A stretch of 64,000 nucleotides of DNA from Mytilus galloprovincialis (lineage: Eukaryota > Mollusca > Bivalvia > Mytilida > Mytilidae), in NCBI RefSeq assembly GCF_965363235.1, contig NC_134842.1:2507112-2571111 (forward strand). Reading direction: 5' to 3'. Within the stretch, counting starts at the first letter, position 1; each line of letters opens with the position of its first letter. The position numbers were made by a program, and so were the translations under genes. Under the pieces are notes generated by a model, which saw only the letters and a program-made list of their open reading frames with translations, searched no databases and was not told the origin of the DNA. This document shows positions 11,891 through 24,077 of the stretch, piece by piece.

Positions 11891-12245
11891 TGAAATCGTC
11901 AACGACCAGAAGGTAATGAGAAGTCAATGTTGTTGATATCACAAAAGACCCGAAAGGGAATTGATAACCAAAATTATTGACATCACACAAGACTCAAAGG
12001 GAATTGATAACCAAGGTTGTTGACATCGTGCACGACACAAAACGAATTGATAACCAAGGATGTTGACCGGAAGGGAATGGATAACAAAGGATTTAACATC
12101 GTGCACGACCCGAACTAGCTTAGAAGACATGCTAATTGATACCGTGTTCGATCAGATCGGAATGAGTTGCCCTGGTTATTTTTTCGTTCACGACCCGAAG
12201 GTGATAATTATCTAAGGTTGCTGACATAGTGCACGACCCATTGTC
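11891..12245. repeat. Degenerate minisatellite, about 44-bp unit, roughly seven units
   Basis: Units are variants of ttgacatcgtgcacgaccc followed by aagggaattgataaccaagg. Copy B has about one unit (55634-55705), so this array expanded in copy A or contracted in B. Confidence 0.75.
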
Positions 12246-12744
12246 ACATAACTCATTTTTCATTCTGTACAGTCAGTTATATATGACACCAAAAAGTATC
12301 TGTGTTACAGATTACCACAGATATGTCCTATTTGTAGTGGCCATAACACCTATTTCTTTTCCTAGAATGTGACATCACCGAAATTGAACAGATAATTTGT
12401 TACACGACGGGTACTACATTTGTACCAGAATATGCTTACCCCTGTAACGCATATGCGGTCACCCTTTGTTTGTTGGTTTGGCTGATGTTGCGCAGTCTTC
12501 TGATTTCTAGTTTGTATTGGTTTGTAGAATGTTGGGGTTTCATTGTCGCTTCTCCATCAGTTGCCATGGTGTTGTCGGTTTCTCTCTGACTTAATTTGAT
12601 TGTACCTTTGGTATTTACCAACGTTTCTTATCAATCCACATTTCACAATACTGATAAACATGTTTTATAGACTACTACTATTGATGAGGTAATTTTATTT
12701 CATGCCATTAAAAAGGAATGTCATTTGACAATTAAATAATTTTG
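12246..12744. other. Non-coding, duplicated in part
   Basis: 12290-12350 aligns with copy B 55885-55950. An R1/R2-like fragment (ccatggtgttgtcggtttc) is present at about 12550-12620. No gene. Confidence 0.5.
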
Positions 12745-13285
12745 CTTTCCTTATTAACGATGTGGATTTGCTCTTTTCCGCCACAAACAAGAACCCAGCT
12801 ACCTGCTTGGAAGTTAAATTTGTGTTCACTTACACTGAAACCACCTTACATTCCTGGCACAGAATAATAAAAATGTCCATGTTCAAATAAAAGAGAAAGT
12901 TGAGGCAAAGCTTGTCCATCACCCTTTATCAAATCTTAAACACTACTACTGATGACTTCGTGTAAACTTTTGTCCATTTTTTCAATTGCATGTCGTTTTG
13001 CTTGAATATTAATTGGTCAAATATAACCTTATCAAGATCTTTACTTTTTGCAATGTTCTAAGCGGTTTGGCTTTCCGCATTCTTCATACATTTCGACGCA
13101 CTAAATCGTATTAAATCATTAAATATGTTCTCTGGTGCACCTAAATCAGATGAGGCGTATACCAAGTAGGACCTTTATTATCTCCCTTCACTAGAAGTTT
13201 GCTTGAGTTCACAAGGTCGCCGTTACTTTCCGACAATTCTATGAGATCTTACCACTGTCTAGCTTTTCCTAAATCGTAAACAATA
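12745..13285 (-). pseudogene. Ankyrin-repeat gene fragment, copy A, degenerate
   Basis: The minus strand encodes, with frameshifts, the fragment better seen in copy B: an ankyrin repeat (WYTP... , GAPENIF, LIRxGAS-like). It is followed by HAIEKMDKSLHEVISSS, DLIKGDGQALPQLSLLFE and, near the end, SWVLVCGGKEQIHIVN. The LHYAAD part of the repeat is deleted here, whereas the downstream part is better kept than in copy B. The parent gene is not in the window and its function is not known to me. The lack of an intron over 500 bp fits either one exon or a processed copy. Confidence 0.6.
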
Positions 13286-13294
13286 ACTCCATTA

Positions 13295-13545
13295 AAAAAG
13301 GGGTGGTCATGGTTTTTATCGGAAGGGTATGAAGATCCTGCTCCCCATGTGACAACCGTTGTGTTAGTCATGGTACTCTCCGGAAGAGTAGGCAGAACCT
13401 GCTCCACATGGGACAACCGTTATATTAATCATAGTACTGTCCGGAAGCGTAGGCACATCATGCTTCACATGGGACCACCGTTGTGTTAATCATGATACTC
13501 TCCGGAAGGGTAGACATATCCTGCTCCACATGTGGTAAAGTCAAA
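13295..13545 (-). repeat. Four tandem units of about 62 bp made from the R1 core
   Basis: Each unit reads actctccggaagggtag...cctgctccacatggga...ccgttgtgttaatcatg. On the opposite strand this is the 5' core of R1 (catgtggagcaggatctgc, cttccggagcacc). Elsewhere in the window R1 has this core once. Confidence 0.7.
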
Positions 13546-14984
13546 ATCATCGAGGAAATGACGATATAACAACTGAGAATTTGTTTTTTAAGTGATTTTT
13601 TTTATATTTACCATGTTTGAGACCAATTTGACGACATATAAATTAAGTTTACTTTTTCCTAATGATTAATGATTAGTGTTTGTTTATTTCTTAACTTGCT
13701 CATTTGTGATGTTGGATTTTAATGGATATTGTATAAATGAAAGATGTATTGAGTTTCCAACGTACTGGAAAATTGTTCGAATCACATCATATATTTGTTA
13801 TTTTATGTAATACCAGTGATGTTTTTTTTTTGTATGTTTCCAGCGATTGCGTTTTAAGAAACATGAATTGATCGATTTCATATTAACACTGTATAAGACT
13901 ATTAAAATGAGAAATTATCCTGTTTTTTTTTTTAGAAACGACAATGATATTCGCTTGAATGTGATCTGATACATATAGAGTACCATAGCAAAGGAGGCGA
14001 CGAAGCGGTACCATTTTTTTTCTAATAGAGATTCTATCTCTTTAAAATATCCGCCAATTACAAACATTATGTAATGCGTTGTTTTGATGTTCTGTTTTTT
14101 TTTGTTGCCGCTGTCATGGGGATGTTATCGCCATTTGTATTCTGTCTAATAAACTGTCACTGATGAATTTAGTAACAAATTTTATACCGTGAAATTAGAT
14201 TTCGGGAAGTAAAATTAGAAGTTTTCGGATATTTTGTGTTTCCAGGGATTAATATTAATCTTGTTTTGTCTTCCCATATAACAAATCTTAATATAAAAAT
14301 TGGAAAGTGAAGAAATACGTCAATCAAGTCTATTGATTTCCCGCGTAAAAGACTTTTATATTAATACGACATGGTGTTATTACTCCAATAAAATATTATA
14401 CAGCTATATAATAATATTAGATATGGCCAGATATTCGCCTGTAGATATAGATTATTCTGAAGGACGAAGAAAATTATTGATAAGAAAACAGGAGATATGT
14501 TCTAAATTGTAGTCGTATGGAAATTTGTGTTTTTTTAACTTGATTTTTCTTCTCATTCTGTTTCTTGGAAGAAATTACTTTGTTTTTTTCCTCTTTTTTT
14601 TTATGAAATCCTTGCAATTTGAAACTTCCTGATATTTGTGTGAATATTAATAAAAGAGACAGCAACGTAGCGATATAAACTAAAATATGCATTAGTTTTT
14701 AATTTTTATAGTTTGAAATAGTTTTACATTTGCCATTCCGGAGACTTCTATAGCTTGCTGTGCGGTTTTGATTTTTACTCATTGTTGTAGTTCTACAGTT
14801 GCTTACTCCTATGTCATTTGGTCTATGGCTGAGAGTTGTGTTCTTTATATGGGGGTCAAGTTGTGAACTTTTAATTTCTTCGTAGCAACTACCAAGTAGC
14901 GCCTGTATACGCAGTATATATCTCCTAATTAGTACGATATTTCCGAAATTGTATTTCCGATCATGATTTTCTTGACAAAGGGCT
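13546..14984. other. Non-coding, nothing recognised
   Basis: AT-rich with several homopolymer T runs. The open frames here are short and lack any family signature. Confidence 0.5.
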
Positions 14985-15425
14985 GTCTGTTCACAAGGAA
15001 ACTATAAATCCAAAAGTTCCAAATAGTGAAGTTGAAATCATCCTTTCGTAAATTTTACAGACACCATCATGAGTTGGTGGACCGTAATTGAATATTCTTA
15101 TTAATGCAGCAAACTACAACCCTGCCCCTCCCCTTTTTAACGCATTTGACCTACCAAATTATACTTTTTAGCTACCGGGTTTGTAGTTACATGAGCAACA
15201 CGACCGGTGCCACATATGGAGCAGGATCTGCCTATCAATCCGGAACACATGAGATCATTCCCTGTTTTTGGTTGGGTTCGAATTCCTAAGTCTTTAGTTT
15301 TGTATGTTGTGTTTTTTGGTTTGTCTTTTCTCTTTTTTAGCCATGGAGTTGTCAGCTTATTTTCGACTTATGCGTTTGAATGTCCGTTTGGTATCTTTCG
15401 TATATCTTTTGCAATAGTAATAGGA
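14985..15425 (+). repeat. R1 interspersed repeat, long copy
   Basis: Starts with the tract gttgaaatcatcctttcgta, passes catgagcaacacgaccggtg, and ends at gtccgtttggtatctttcg. With 50495-50950 it is the longest R1 copy and defines at least 440 bp of the family. No conserved protein was recognised. Confidence 0.7.
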
Positions 15426-16735
15426 TATCTATATAAAAATCACGGATTCAAAATGTTGAAGAAAATCATCAAACCTCCACGTAAATGACTGTCCTACACT
15501 TAAATAAAAGACACTGCGGGCTCTGGCGGAAACGACGGCCATTGTTTCTATTTTTTGGGTAAGCAGCTAGATAGGTTGACAATATTGATATCAATTGTTG
15601 TTTAATAGTAATTTCATTTCCTTAGTCCAGAATTTATCATTAGTTAAAATAAGGAGATGTGGTATAATTGCCGATGACTACTATCCCCCAAAGTTCAAAT
15701 GCAGTGGATATAATTTGTCCTTCTCTAGACATTTTTCCATAGACGATAACAATATTTCATGATACATAGTTATGAAATATTGTCTTGTGAGACAATATTT
15801 CATAGGACAATATTTGGCTCTACATTTACACTACACTACCCAGCAACTCAAGACTATGACTAAATATTTAATGTAGTATCAAGTGCCTATAATCATCTAG
15901 ATAAATCATACTATCAATAACATGTAATTGTTCAAACAATTATATCGTCCAATAAAACAAATGTATTATAGCTATTTAGTTACATAACAAATCCCTATTT
16001 GATACAAATTATAAATAGTATTGACTTTTATTTTACAATAATCTAAATTTGTCAACTTGTATAATTCTGTCTGACGTTTCCATTTACCAGATTTCCAATT
16101 GTATTATGTAATATTTGTGTTTATTGTATACTTATCAAGAGAAAAACATTCTATAACCAATAGAAATTACATAGTTGATTCACAAACATGATGTAGAAAT
16201 TCAGTATTTTTGTTACTTTACATTTTGCATTATGTTATAATGATCATGCGCGTAGAAACGTTCATCAGGTCATGCTCTACTGCTTGGACAGACTCGTATT
16301 GTTTTGTTATCCTACAATTTTTTGACAAATACTGTAATACTCTTATTATGCTATGTTTTCAAAAATCAATCCGACACTCATTATATCAGTAATAATGTTA
16401 AAACTAAATGCATATTTTTAAATTACAGCTTTAAACATAGCATTATTGACTAAAAACTTTGATTGTGGTGTATATCTGTAATTTTACTCATGTTTTATTC
16501 ATGTGAAGTGTCTGTTTGGGTGTATATAATGTATAAATACGCAGCTTCGTCCAATAAGAAAGTGAAATTTGAAACGGATGGGAGCAATATATTTATTTCA
16601 CATGGCAGCACACTATAGAACTAGGCATTTAACCGTTGCACAAACTTTGTCTGGAGCCCGTGTTGATTTTTTTGTCACAGGCAGTCCAATTTCCATGCCT
16701 TAATCCCCGTCCAAATATTTATCAAATATACCAAG
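15426..16735. other. Non-coding, with a perfect 15-bp hairpin
   Basis: tatgaaatattgtct and its exact inverse flank a 4-bp loop at 15771-15804, and partial further copies of aatatttcat lie beside it. An R2 fragment lies at about 15655-15720. Otherwise nothing seen. Confidence 0.55.
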
Positions 16736-17310
16736 ATTATAATTTGGTACGCCAGACGTGCGTTTCGTCTAAATAAAACGCATCAGTGACGCTCATATCA
16801 AAATATTTATAAAGCCAAACATGTACAAAAATGAAGAGCTTTGAGGACCCAAAATTTCACAAAGTTGTGCCAAATACGGCTAAGGTGATCTATGCCTGGG
16901 ATAAGAAAATCCTTAATATTTCGAAAATTTCAAAGTTTTGTAAACAGGAAATTTATAAAAATGACCACAATATTGATATTCAAGTGTTGACTACTGGGCT
17001 GGTGATACCCTCGGGGACGAAACGTCCACCAGCAGTGGCATCGACCCAGTGGTGTAAATAGTTATCAAAGGTACCAGGATTATAATTTAGTACGCCAGAC
17101 GCGCGTTTCGTCTACATAAGACTCATCAATTACAAAGTTGAAGAGCATTATAAATCCAAATTCCAAAAAGTTGTGCCAAATACGGCTAAGGTAATCTATG
17201 CCTTTGATAAAAAAATCCTCAGTATTTCGAAAAATTCAAAGTTTTGTAAACAGGAAATTTATAAAAATGACCTCAATATTGATATTCATGTCAACACCGA
17301 AGTGTTGACA
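16736..17310 (-). repeat. R3 repeat, about 1.6 tandem units
   Basis: tacgccagacgtgcgtttcg at about 16750 recurs 342 bp later (17090, tacgccagacgcgcgtttcg). The matching tracts ttgtgccaaatacggctaag and gtaaacaggaaatttataaa repeat in phase. So the family behaves like a tandem monomer of about 340-355 bp in minus orientation. Confidence 0.78.
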
Positions 17311-18290
17311 AAAAGTTTTATTTTTTTTAGTTGAATTGGTGTCGTACTAAATATGCAGGAAATAGTTGTTTTTGCAAAGTTAACGTCTGGATATTATATA
17401 TCTATAAATTTCCTTATTTTTGCAGCAATAGTTATTTAATTTGGCAGGAGCATAACCAGTGTTTTGTTTTCTCGGACTATGGTTATCAAACGGTGAATGT
17501 AAAAGAAAAATCTTTTTGACTTGTTGGAATTTGGTTAAACAGCATTGAGTTAGATATATATGCACAACATAAATTTTTACTGGAATTAATGAGAATTGCG
17601 TTGTTTTAATTATTTCTATCGATCTATGTATGATTTCATTAGATCTCACCTTATCATCAGAATTTGTCATATTTTTATTTTCAGTAGAAACACCCTTACT
17701 TTTCCTAGATGGCTGCGTGATTTATGAAGAAGCTAATCTTACAATGTACATAGCTCGTCCTGTGTTCGTTAGCTGAAAAGATAATCTTCGACAATGACCG
17801 AGATAGGTTGCTTCCTTTCTACTTGCTGTTTGTTCTTGTTTCTTTTCATTTTTTAGTATCAAGAATAGATGAAAGTTATGTCTAATTTGATTGTTTTGTT
17901 GCAGTCCTGAGTGCTGTATCTATGAAGCATATCACCTTGGTTGATCGAAGGGAGGGGGATTCGGAGGTTGAACTTATATCCCTCTTTTTGAATCGGGACA
18001 TGTCGTTGGACCTTCTGCCCCTTTTGAAATGGCTGGAATCGCCCCTGTAACCACATCTCCTTTTATTTACATATATTTCAGTTAAATAAATAACAAACAG
18101 CATATATCAGTAAATCTTATTAATAAAACGAAACAATGAAACAACTCGACAAAAACCAACGTTAATTGTTCATTTAATTATTGCTTTGACACGATAAAGG
18201 CCTGTTAAGCCTTGGAGATCATTATACAACAAATCGGTCTCTATCAAGCTTGTACACTACTCACTACTTATTCTAAATGTTCTAGTTTTA
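17311..18290. other. Non-coding, with a private insertion of about 120 bp
   Basis: 17880-18130 aligns with copy B 57590-57700, except that about 17935-18055 is extra in A: a GC-richer stretch with gggagggggattcgg and ccccttttgaaatgg. No gene seen. Confidence 0.5.
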
Positions 18291-18562
18291 AGCAGCTAAG
18301 TATCATCATGTTTACTATTGTAAAGATTACGGTGGTTTCACTATTCCAGATCTAGTTTTACTATTTGAACTAGACGTAAATCTGCTAAATAAGTCATCAG
18401 CAGTAATGTATTGGGAATTCTATAAAAATGACCTCTCAATTTATCATACACATCTATACCTTCTCGAAGAATGTACATTCATTTCAAAGTAAATTATTAT
18501 TGAGTTCGATTCGTCTTTTGGTTTAAGCTTTAGTCTTTTTCTAATAAGTCTGAGAATACCGA

Positions 18563-18777
18563 TTAGGGCATTATGTCGCACCCTTTTATGTCTGTAAACC
18601 GTGACAAAACTGGACACAACATGGCTAGGCACGTCCCTGTTACAGCCATTACAAAACTCCAGCCTACAGAGCAATCGTAGGCCTGACACATGACGGATTT
18701 AGATCCACAGTATTGTCAGATAAACGATGATTCAAATCCTAGTGGATAAATAAATAATCCTGCAATCGCTACCAGGA
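18563..18777 (-). pseudogene. Duplicate LHFPL terminal exon with a nonsense codon
   Basis: This is a second copy of the 215-nt LHFPL terminal exon, 847 bp downstream (gene sense) of the intact one. The acceptor AG before TCCTGG, the exon length and the stop position are all kept. The Arg codon of the intact copy (AGA in FIRQYCG) is TGA here (18718-18716), so splicing to it would drop the second extracellular loop and TM4. Other changes are substitutions, such as Gly to Glu before SSFI. The surrounding 850 bp (about 18290-19130) is repeated at 19130 onward, so the exon was copied with its flanks. It could be a dead alternative exon or the remnant of a second gene copy. Confidence 0.8.
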
Positions 18778-19409
18778 CTAAAATATGGAACATATGTCAC
18801 ACGTTAGCAAAATAATAAAATAGTGGGTGATACAAATATAAATTTGACCGATTATCACAGACGTTAGTCTAAAGTTAACATCCCATGTGGCTTTGTTTGT
18901 TTTTAATTTTCGTTGTTTTTAGACTTATTTCTTCCATTTATTATTAGGTTCAATTAGGTTTTTTAGTTGTTGTATATATTTGTTGTTGGTTTCCTGCTTT
19001 CGTTTCCTTTAGTTTAGTTTCGTTTCTTTTCCTTTCAATGTTTTTGTATGTTTAAGTTTATATTTGGTTTTAATAGGGCTTCTCATCTTTTGTTTTGTTC
19101 AACATGAAGACAGACAGATCCTAAATGAAGTTAATTATCATCATGTATACTATTGTAGATAGTTGTGATGGTTTTACCATTCCAGATCTTATTTTACTAG
19201 AACTATACGTAAATACGCAAAATAATTGTAGTTACCAGTTGATCTGCAATAATGTATTTGGAATTCTTTATAAATAACTTCTAAATTTTTCATACACCTT
19301 TATACCTTCTGGAAGAGCTTTCATCCTTTCAAGGTTAAATATTATTGAGTTCGGTTTGTCTTTTGTTTTATTCTTTGGTCTTTCCTAATAACGTCCGAGA
19401 GTTGACCGA

Positions 19410-19624
19410 TTAAGGCATTATTTCGTGACCTTTCATGTCTGTAAACCGTGAAAGAACTGGACAAAACATGGCAAGGCACGTCCCTGTTACAGCCAGTACA
19501 AAACTCCAGCCTATAGAGCAATCGTACGCCTGGTACATGACGGATTTAGATCCACAGTATTGTCTTATAAACGATGATCCAAATCCTAGTGGATAAATAA
19601 ATAATCCTGCAATCATTACCAGGA
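19410..19624 (-). CDS. LHFPL-family tetraspan protein, terminal coding exon 2 (intact copy)
   Basis: This exon encodes residues 124-194 and the stop TAA. The acceptor reads tttcag|TC at 19624, so the phase-1 G from exon 1 completes a Val codon and the reading frame continues without a break. It supplies the rest of TM3, the extracellular loop with YPLGFGS (134-140), RQYCGS (144-149) and DCSIGW (158-163), whose paired cysteines 147 and 159 and YP-G and C-IGW patterns are typical of LHFPL proteins, and TM4 (about 164-181). A short charged tail ends HEIMP. The total of 194 residues is near the family size of about 200-230. A possible polyadenylation signal AATAAA lies at 19372-19367, about 38 nt after the stop. 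This is the only one of three copies of this 215-nt exon in the window with no lesion. Direct splicing to exon 1 is inferred; a small extra exon in the 16.9-kb intron is not excluded. Confidence 0.82.
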
Positions 19625-19625
19625 C

Positions 19626-20875
19626 TGAAATATTAAAAACATGACACACATTAGCGTATGAAATTGATAAGAAATTGGGGGATATAAAATTGAACATAAT
19701 TTCACAGGTATAAGTTTGTGAACACGTGGTCGTTTTTATTTTAAATTGTCGTTGTTTCAGACTTATTTCTTCCATTAATTGGGTTACTTTTAGTAGTTGT
19801 ACATTTGTTGTTCTTTCTTTCTTTCGTTTCGTTTCGTTTCTTTTCTTTAAATTTGTTGTGCAATATGAAGACGCACAGATCATGAATCCAGTTACAGAAA
19901 CTCAAAGATAAAAGTGAAAACTCGTGGATTCAAATGGAGTCAGACCCTTTGCAATAAGAAGACATGGTAACAATTTCCTCTCGAATGACATTTGTGTTTT
20001 AGAATATTCTTGAAATATTCTAGTTTAAGATTAACAGAATAGCAGACATTTATAATTTCTAAACGTTAACGTTAAATTTTTATTTGTCAACATTTAAGTT
20101 TTTTAACATTGATTCTGTGTTTAGTAGGAACTTTCACATCATTTTGGGAATTCGGTTTTCTTGCGAGCCATAGTATCAGTTGATAATCTGAGATCCTGTC
20201 ACCTTTTATAAATGGTTTATTGATTGTTTTGACTTTATTTGAATTTGCTTCCTAATTTTGAAAATGATTGATTTTTACAAAAGATAGAATTTCTTATTTC
20301 CGATTGGAAGCAATGCATCATCATTTCCGTTTTATTGATAAGAATAATTGATAATGCCCTGATGTGTATGATTCTGTAAATTTCTTGAATTGTTATTAAA
20401 TTAGCAATATTCTCATAGGTAAAATATTTCTCACTGAAACTGTTTTATGAATCACAATGACTAATCATAAACGAAATCGTCAGAGGAAAAATGTAATATG
20501 ACCAAAAACAATGTTAAATCCAAGTTTTTTTTTATATTTTTATCCCGTTTCAATAAACTCATTTCCTACAGTCCCCCGTCCACCCTCCCCGCCAAATTTT
20601 AAAGACGTAAAAGCTATTTCATTACCAACTCAATGTGTATTAATCCAAATGATAGAAGCGTTGAAGGTTTATTACCCATATCCTTTACCATTTTGAGAAA
20701 AATCAATGAGAATTTGGAAAGTTCTTTTGGATTATGTGAATAATTATATCCTTATTATAAATGCCGTTCATAAACCACAGGACAGACTCAATTGTTCTTT
20801 AAACAATTCTAAATTCATAAATTTTCTGCTCTATATTTCTTATTTGTGTTTAGATATAGTTTCAGGCCATCAAAT
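19626..20875. other. LHFPL intron, non-coding, duplicated
   Basis: It aligns with copy B 58360-58800 and 59180-59930. It contains a TTTCG-type pyrimidine tract (19815-19850) that is longer in copy B (58585-58660). The open frame at 20706-21092 runs into an R4 repeat and is not kept in B, so it is not called. Confidence 0.55.
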
Positions 20876-21100
20876 AGAAGCAACAGTAGCATACCAGTGT
20901 TCAAAAGAGTTACAAAAACCAAAACTGAGGGAAACACATCAACAACATGTGGAAAACAACGGAACAACGGACAGACTGAACTGTAACACAACAAAATCAA
21001 CTATCAGCATGCACAGAAAAGGACTATTTGATAACAACACCTATATTCCTGTCTTGGTACAGAACATTTCAAACATACCATCAAGACGTTAAAACATTTC
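20876..21100 (-). repeat. R4 interspersed repeat, shared with copy B
   Basis: The minus-strand family member starts agcaacagtagcataccagt and is at the same place as 59936-60085 in copy B (both follow caggccat), so it predates the large duplication. Confidence 0.7.
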
Positions 21101-21164
21101 GGTCCAACTTGAACTTTTGGAATACATTTAGACAGAAGAAACTAACAGGACAATCAAACACTAA

Positions 21165-21192
21165 AAGTTAAAAAAAAAAAAAAAAAAAAACC
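21165..21192. repeat. Poly-A run of about 20 bp
   Basis: A run of about 20 A in the LHFPL intron follows aaaagtta. It may be the tail of an old retroposed sequence, but no head was recognised. Confidence 0.6.
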
Positions 21193-22064
21193 CAGACAAA
21201 ACCAGATAGAAAAAAATACTCGTTTCGGTGATTAGTTGCATTCGGTGATAGTGGCTAAGACAATTGATTCATTTCCTTGGTAATATGGACACTGAAAGTT
21301 TACCATCAGGAACCATTGGTTCAATATCTTCATCTTAAGCATCAACCATTATACCGAGGAAACTATTATAGGAAACGCAAGTTCTGGAAAAACGTATCAG
21401 CTTTGCTGTTTTCTTTCTACACTGAAACAGGAAGTTCACAACTTGAATACTGAAATCATTCCTTAGACACTTTGTTATCTACCTACCATTTATTACTAGA
21501 TGCAAGTCAATATATAAATCAGACTTTGTTGTATGTATCTGGGGTATCCTTTATTTTTCAGTGTTTGAAAAGATGCGTTTTCCTCATATTTGATGTGTTT
21601 CCCTCAGTTTTAGTTTGAAACCCGGAGTTGTTTATTTCTCAATCGATTTATGAATTTTGAACAGCGGTATACTGCTGTTGCCTTTTATTTTATTCAACAC
21701 AGTCACTAAGTTTGAGTTATTTAATAAGAAAATATCATCTATATAGTGAAAAATAAAGTTTCAGATAATGCTGTTTACTATTCAGAATATTTTTTATCTT
21801 TGCTATTTACTGTTCAATTTCTAGATCAAAATAAATCATAATTTTTCCTCTGATAAAGTATAACAAGTATTGTCATTAAAACGTTATCTGTGTGATACAA
21901 GACATATAAACTATCAAATACATTTCACATCAAACAAAATATCTTGTAAATGCTGACACCCTTTACACCATTCATATGTTTGTTTGTTTTTAAACGTTTA
22001 TTTCAAATCAGCGATCGTAAGAATTACTGATTACTAAGAGCGACAACTGTAATTGAGAGATGGA
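21193..22064. other. LHFPL intron, non-coding, present three times in the window
   Basis: It includes an R4 fragment (+) at about 21580-21702 and a single unit ancestral to the 60-bp minisatellite (ttgtatgtatctggggtatc, 21530). 21700-22064 is paralogous to 32300-32640 and 60360-60575. Confidence 0.6.
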
Positions 22065-22300
22065 GTGACGCAGTTTGCAAGATCTGCTTACCCTTCCGGA
22101 GCACCTGAGATCACCCCTAGTTTTTGGTGGGGTTCGTGTTGTTTATTCTTTAGTTTTCTATGTTGTGTCATGTGTACTATTGTTTTTCTGTTGGTCTTTT
22201 TCATTTTTAGCCATGGCGTTGTCAGTTTGTTTTAGATTTATGAGTTTGACTGTCCCTTTGGTATCTTTCGTCCCTTTTTTGTATGTTTAGAAGGTGTTTT
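22065..22300 (+). repeat. R1 interspersed repeat
   Basis: Contains cttccggagcacctgagatc, tttttggtggggttcgtg and ends gtccctttggtatctttcg. It is absent from the paralogous places at 32645 and 60575. Confidence 0.8.
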
Positions 22301-22594
22301 TTACTACTTTTCTCTGTTTCAATGTTTTGTATGTCAAATTGTATTTGTTTGTTTGTTGCTAATTTTTTTCATTTTTTTATAATAAATAATCTGTAGTAGC
22401 TCAGACAAAATTGAGAATGTACCATTTGAGCCATTTGGATTTCTGACAAGCGATAAATTCTAACTATCTACATGTATCTGTAAAACCCTTTGTCAAGATG
22501 AATAGCAGCAAAAATGTATATATAACTGGTGATGCGGGGTATGCATGTCTGTCACGGGTATCTATCACACGGCACTCAGATAAGCTTTGAACAG
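22301..22594. other. LHFPL intron, triplicated non-coding
   Basis: Matches 32680-32900 and, in part, 60610-60715 (aataatctgtagtagc, tttctgacaagcgataaa). No gene. Confidence 0.6.
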
Positions 22595-23332
22595 ACTAAT
22601 TAAGAAGGGATATAGTTACGATACTCTTGTTAGGTCATTAAAGATTGCATATTTTGGCTTTAATTTTGATTCACTTATAGGGTCTTTGCATCGGAACTAA
22701 ACACATTTATTTAAAAAAAAACAGTTGTTGACATGACACGGGTTATGTTCTTCTCATATAGGTTATGATAGTATGATACTAAACCCCTTACGGGAGGGAT
22801 TGTGCCTGATATTCATATGATGAAGACATAATCTTTCAATCATTTTAATTGAGGTCTGGAGCTGGCATGTCAGTTAACTGCTAGTAGTCTGTTGTTAATT
22901 ATGTATTATTGTCATTTTATTTATTTTCTTTTGTTACATCTTCTGACATCGGACTCGGACTTCTCTTGAACTGAATTTTAATGTTCGTATTGTTATTCGT
23001 TTACTTTTCTACATTGGCTAGAGGTATAGAGGGAGGGTTGAGATCTCATAAACATGTTTAACCCCGCCGCAATTTTGCACCTGTCCAAAATCAGGAGCCT
23101 CTGGCCTTTGTAAGTCTTGTATGATTTTTAATTCAAGTTTCTTGTGTATAATTCGGAGTTTAGTATGACGTCCATTACCACTGTACTAGTATACATATTT
23201 TTAAGGGGCAAGCTGAAGGACGCCTACGGGTGCGGGACCCATTGATGGACTTCGGCTGTTGTCTGCTCTGTGGTCGGGTTGTTGTCGCTTTGACACATTC
23301 CCCATTTCCTTTCTCAATTTTATTCTGACTAT
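22595..23332 (+). mobile_element. Penelope-like element, 3' fragment
   Basis: It starts inside the C-terminal coding end (ttaagaagggatatagttac, equivalent to about 9620-9600 on the minus strand in the longer copy) and continues through the 3' UTR to ctttctcaattttatt. It is absent from the two paralogous places, so it inserted after the segment was multiplied. Confidence 0.78.
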
Positions 23333-23689
23333 GTACTGTCATTTTTGCATTAAATCAAACTAAAAGAGGCGGGATTACCAATGGGACAATGAACACTCAC
23401 AAGACAATATTACTTTCCCGAAAAGATCTTAGCACGCTTCTCAATAATAAGTAACGTTGGTGTTACTATCAATGTAAATATTGCATGTTATATAATACCA
23501 ATTTTTAATACTTTTCTGATGATTTGCCATCCAAAAAGACAAGTAAACATCAATCATAGAAGACATGCAATGTCCCAATATAAAAAAATATACCTGCTTA
23601 TTGAAAACTAGATTATATTATACTAAAAGTATTGAACTCAATTTCTAAGTGTTGTTTAATGACTAAAAATCATTTATCACAGACTGAAC
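23333..23689. other. LHFPL intron, non-coding
   Basis: About 23560-23690 aligns with copy B 61040-61165. A weak R2-like tract (gggattaccaatgggacaat) occurs near 23370. No gene. Confidence 0.5.
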
Positions 23690-23693
23690 TTAA

Positions 23694-23844
23694 GGTGGTA
23701 CCCAAAAAATACACTGGTTATATAGCAGTTTAACAAATACTCATTTTGATCATTGAGAAGCTTAATATTCCCTAAACAATATATTGTGATTAAAACGTTT
23801 AGCTAATTTTACAGAGTTGTCTCCCTGTAGTGTTAGGTACCACC
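23694..23844. mobile_element. MITE of 151 bp flanked by TTAA
   Basis: The termini GGTGGTACC and its inverse are flanked by TTAA on both sides (23690-23693, 23845-23848). TTAA target duplication is the hallmark of piggyBac-type transposition. Copy B around 61160 lacks the insert. No coding capacity. Confidence 0.72.
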
Positions 23845-23848
23845 TTAA

Positions 23849-24077
23849 ATGCTAATATTGTGGTTTTACTTGTTCTTTGGTTCTTTACTCTATGTTTTTA
23901 TTAAAAACAATTTATGATGAGGAAAAAACTAATATTTCAGAAAAAGTTGAAAGTAAAACAATTATATTTTTCAAAACATAATATTTTAGGTCAATTTGTG
24001 TTGCTTGTCATTATATAACTTTCTAAGTGTAGTTAACCGACTACAAAATCCTTTATCAAACACTCATTATGATGGCG
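23849..24077. other. LHFPL intron, non-coding
   Basis: Contains one diverged unit ancestral to the following minisatellite (acttgttctttggttcttta, 23868-23895), also single in copy B (61185-61215). Confidence 0.55.

Larger units (their letters stand above)
18290..19625 (-). repeat. Tandem duplication of about 850 bp carrying the LHFPL terminal exon
   Basis: The tract tatcatcatgtttactattg (18300) recurs at 19140, ttataccttctcgaagaatg (18450) at 19300, and the exon itself at 847-bp spacing (18777 and 19624). Copy B has one equivalent (57865-58360). Confidence 0.85.

Noticed and set aside
17859..18103. Short minus-strand frames of 65 and 73 codons
   Set aside because: They lie over a private GC-richer insertion of about 120 bp and stop at its edges; no domain seen.
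19410..19883. Reading the LHFPL exon as a 157-codon single-exon gene from 19883
   Set aside because: The upstream 86 codons are Lys/Thr-rich intron sequence before a clear tttcag acceptor, and are not kept in the other two copies.
20706..21092. 128-codon open frame
   Set aside because: Its second half is an R4 repeat in reverse and the frame is not kept in copy B.
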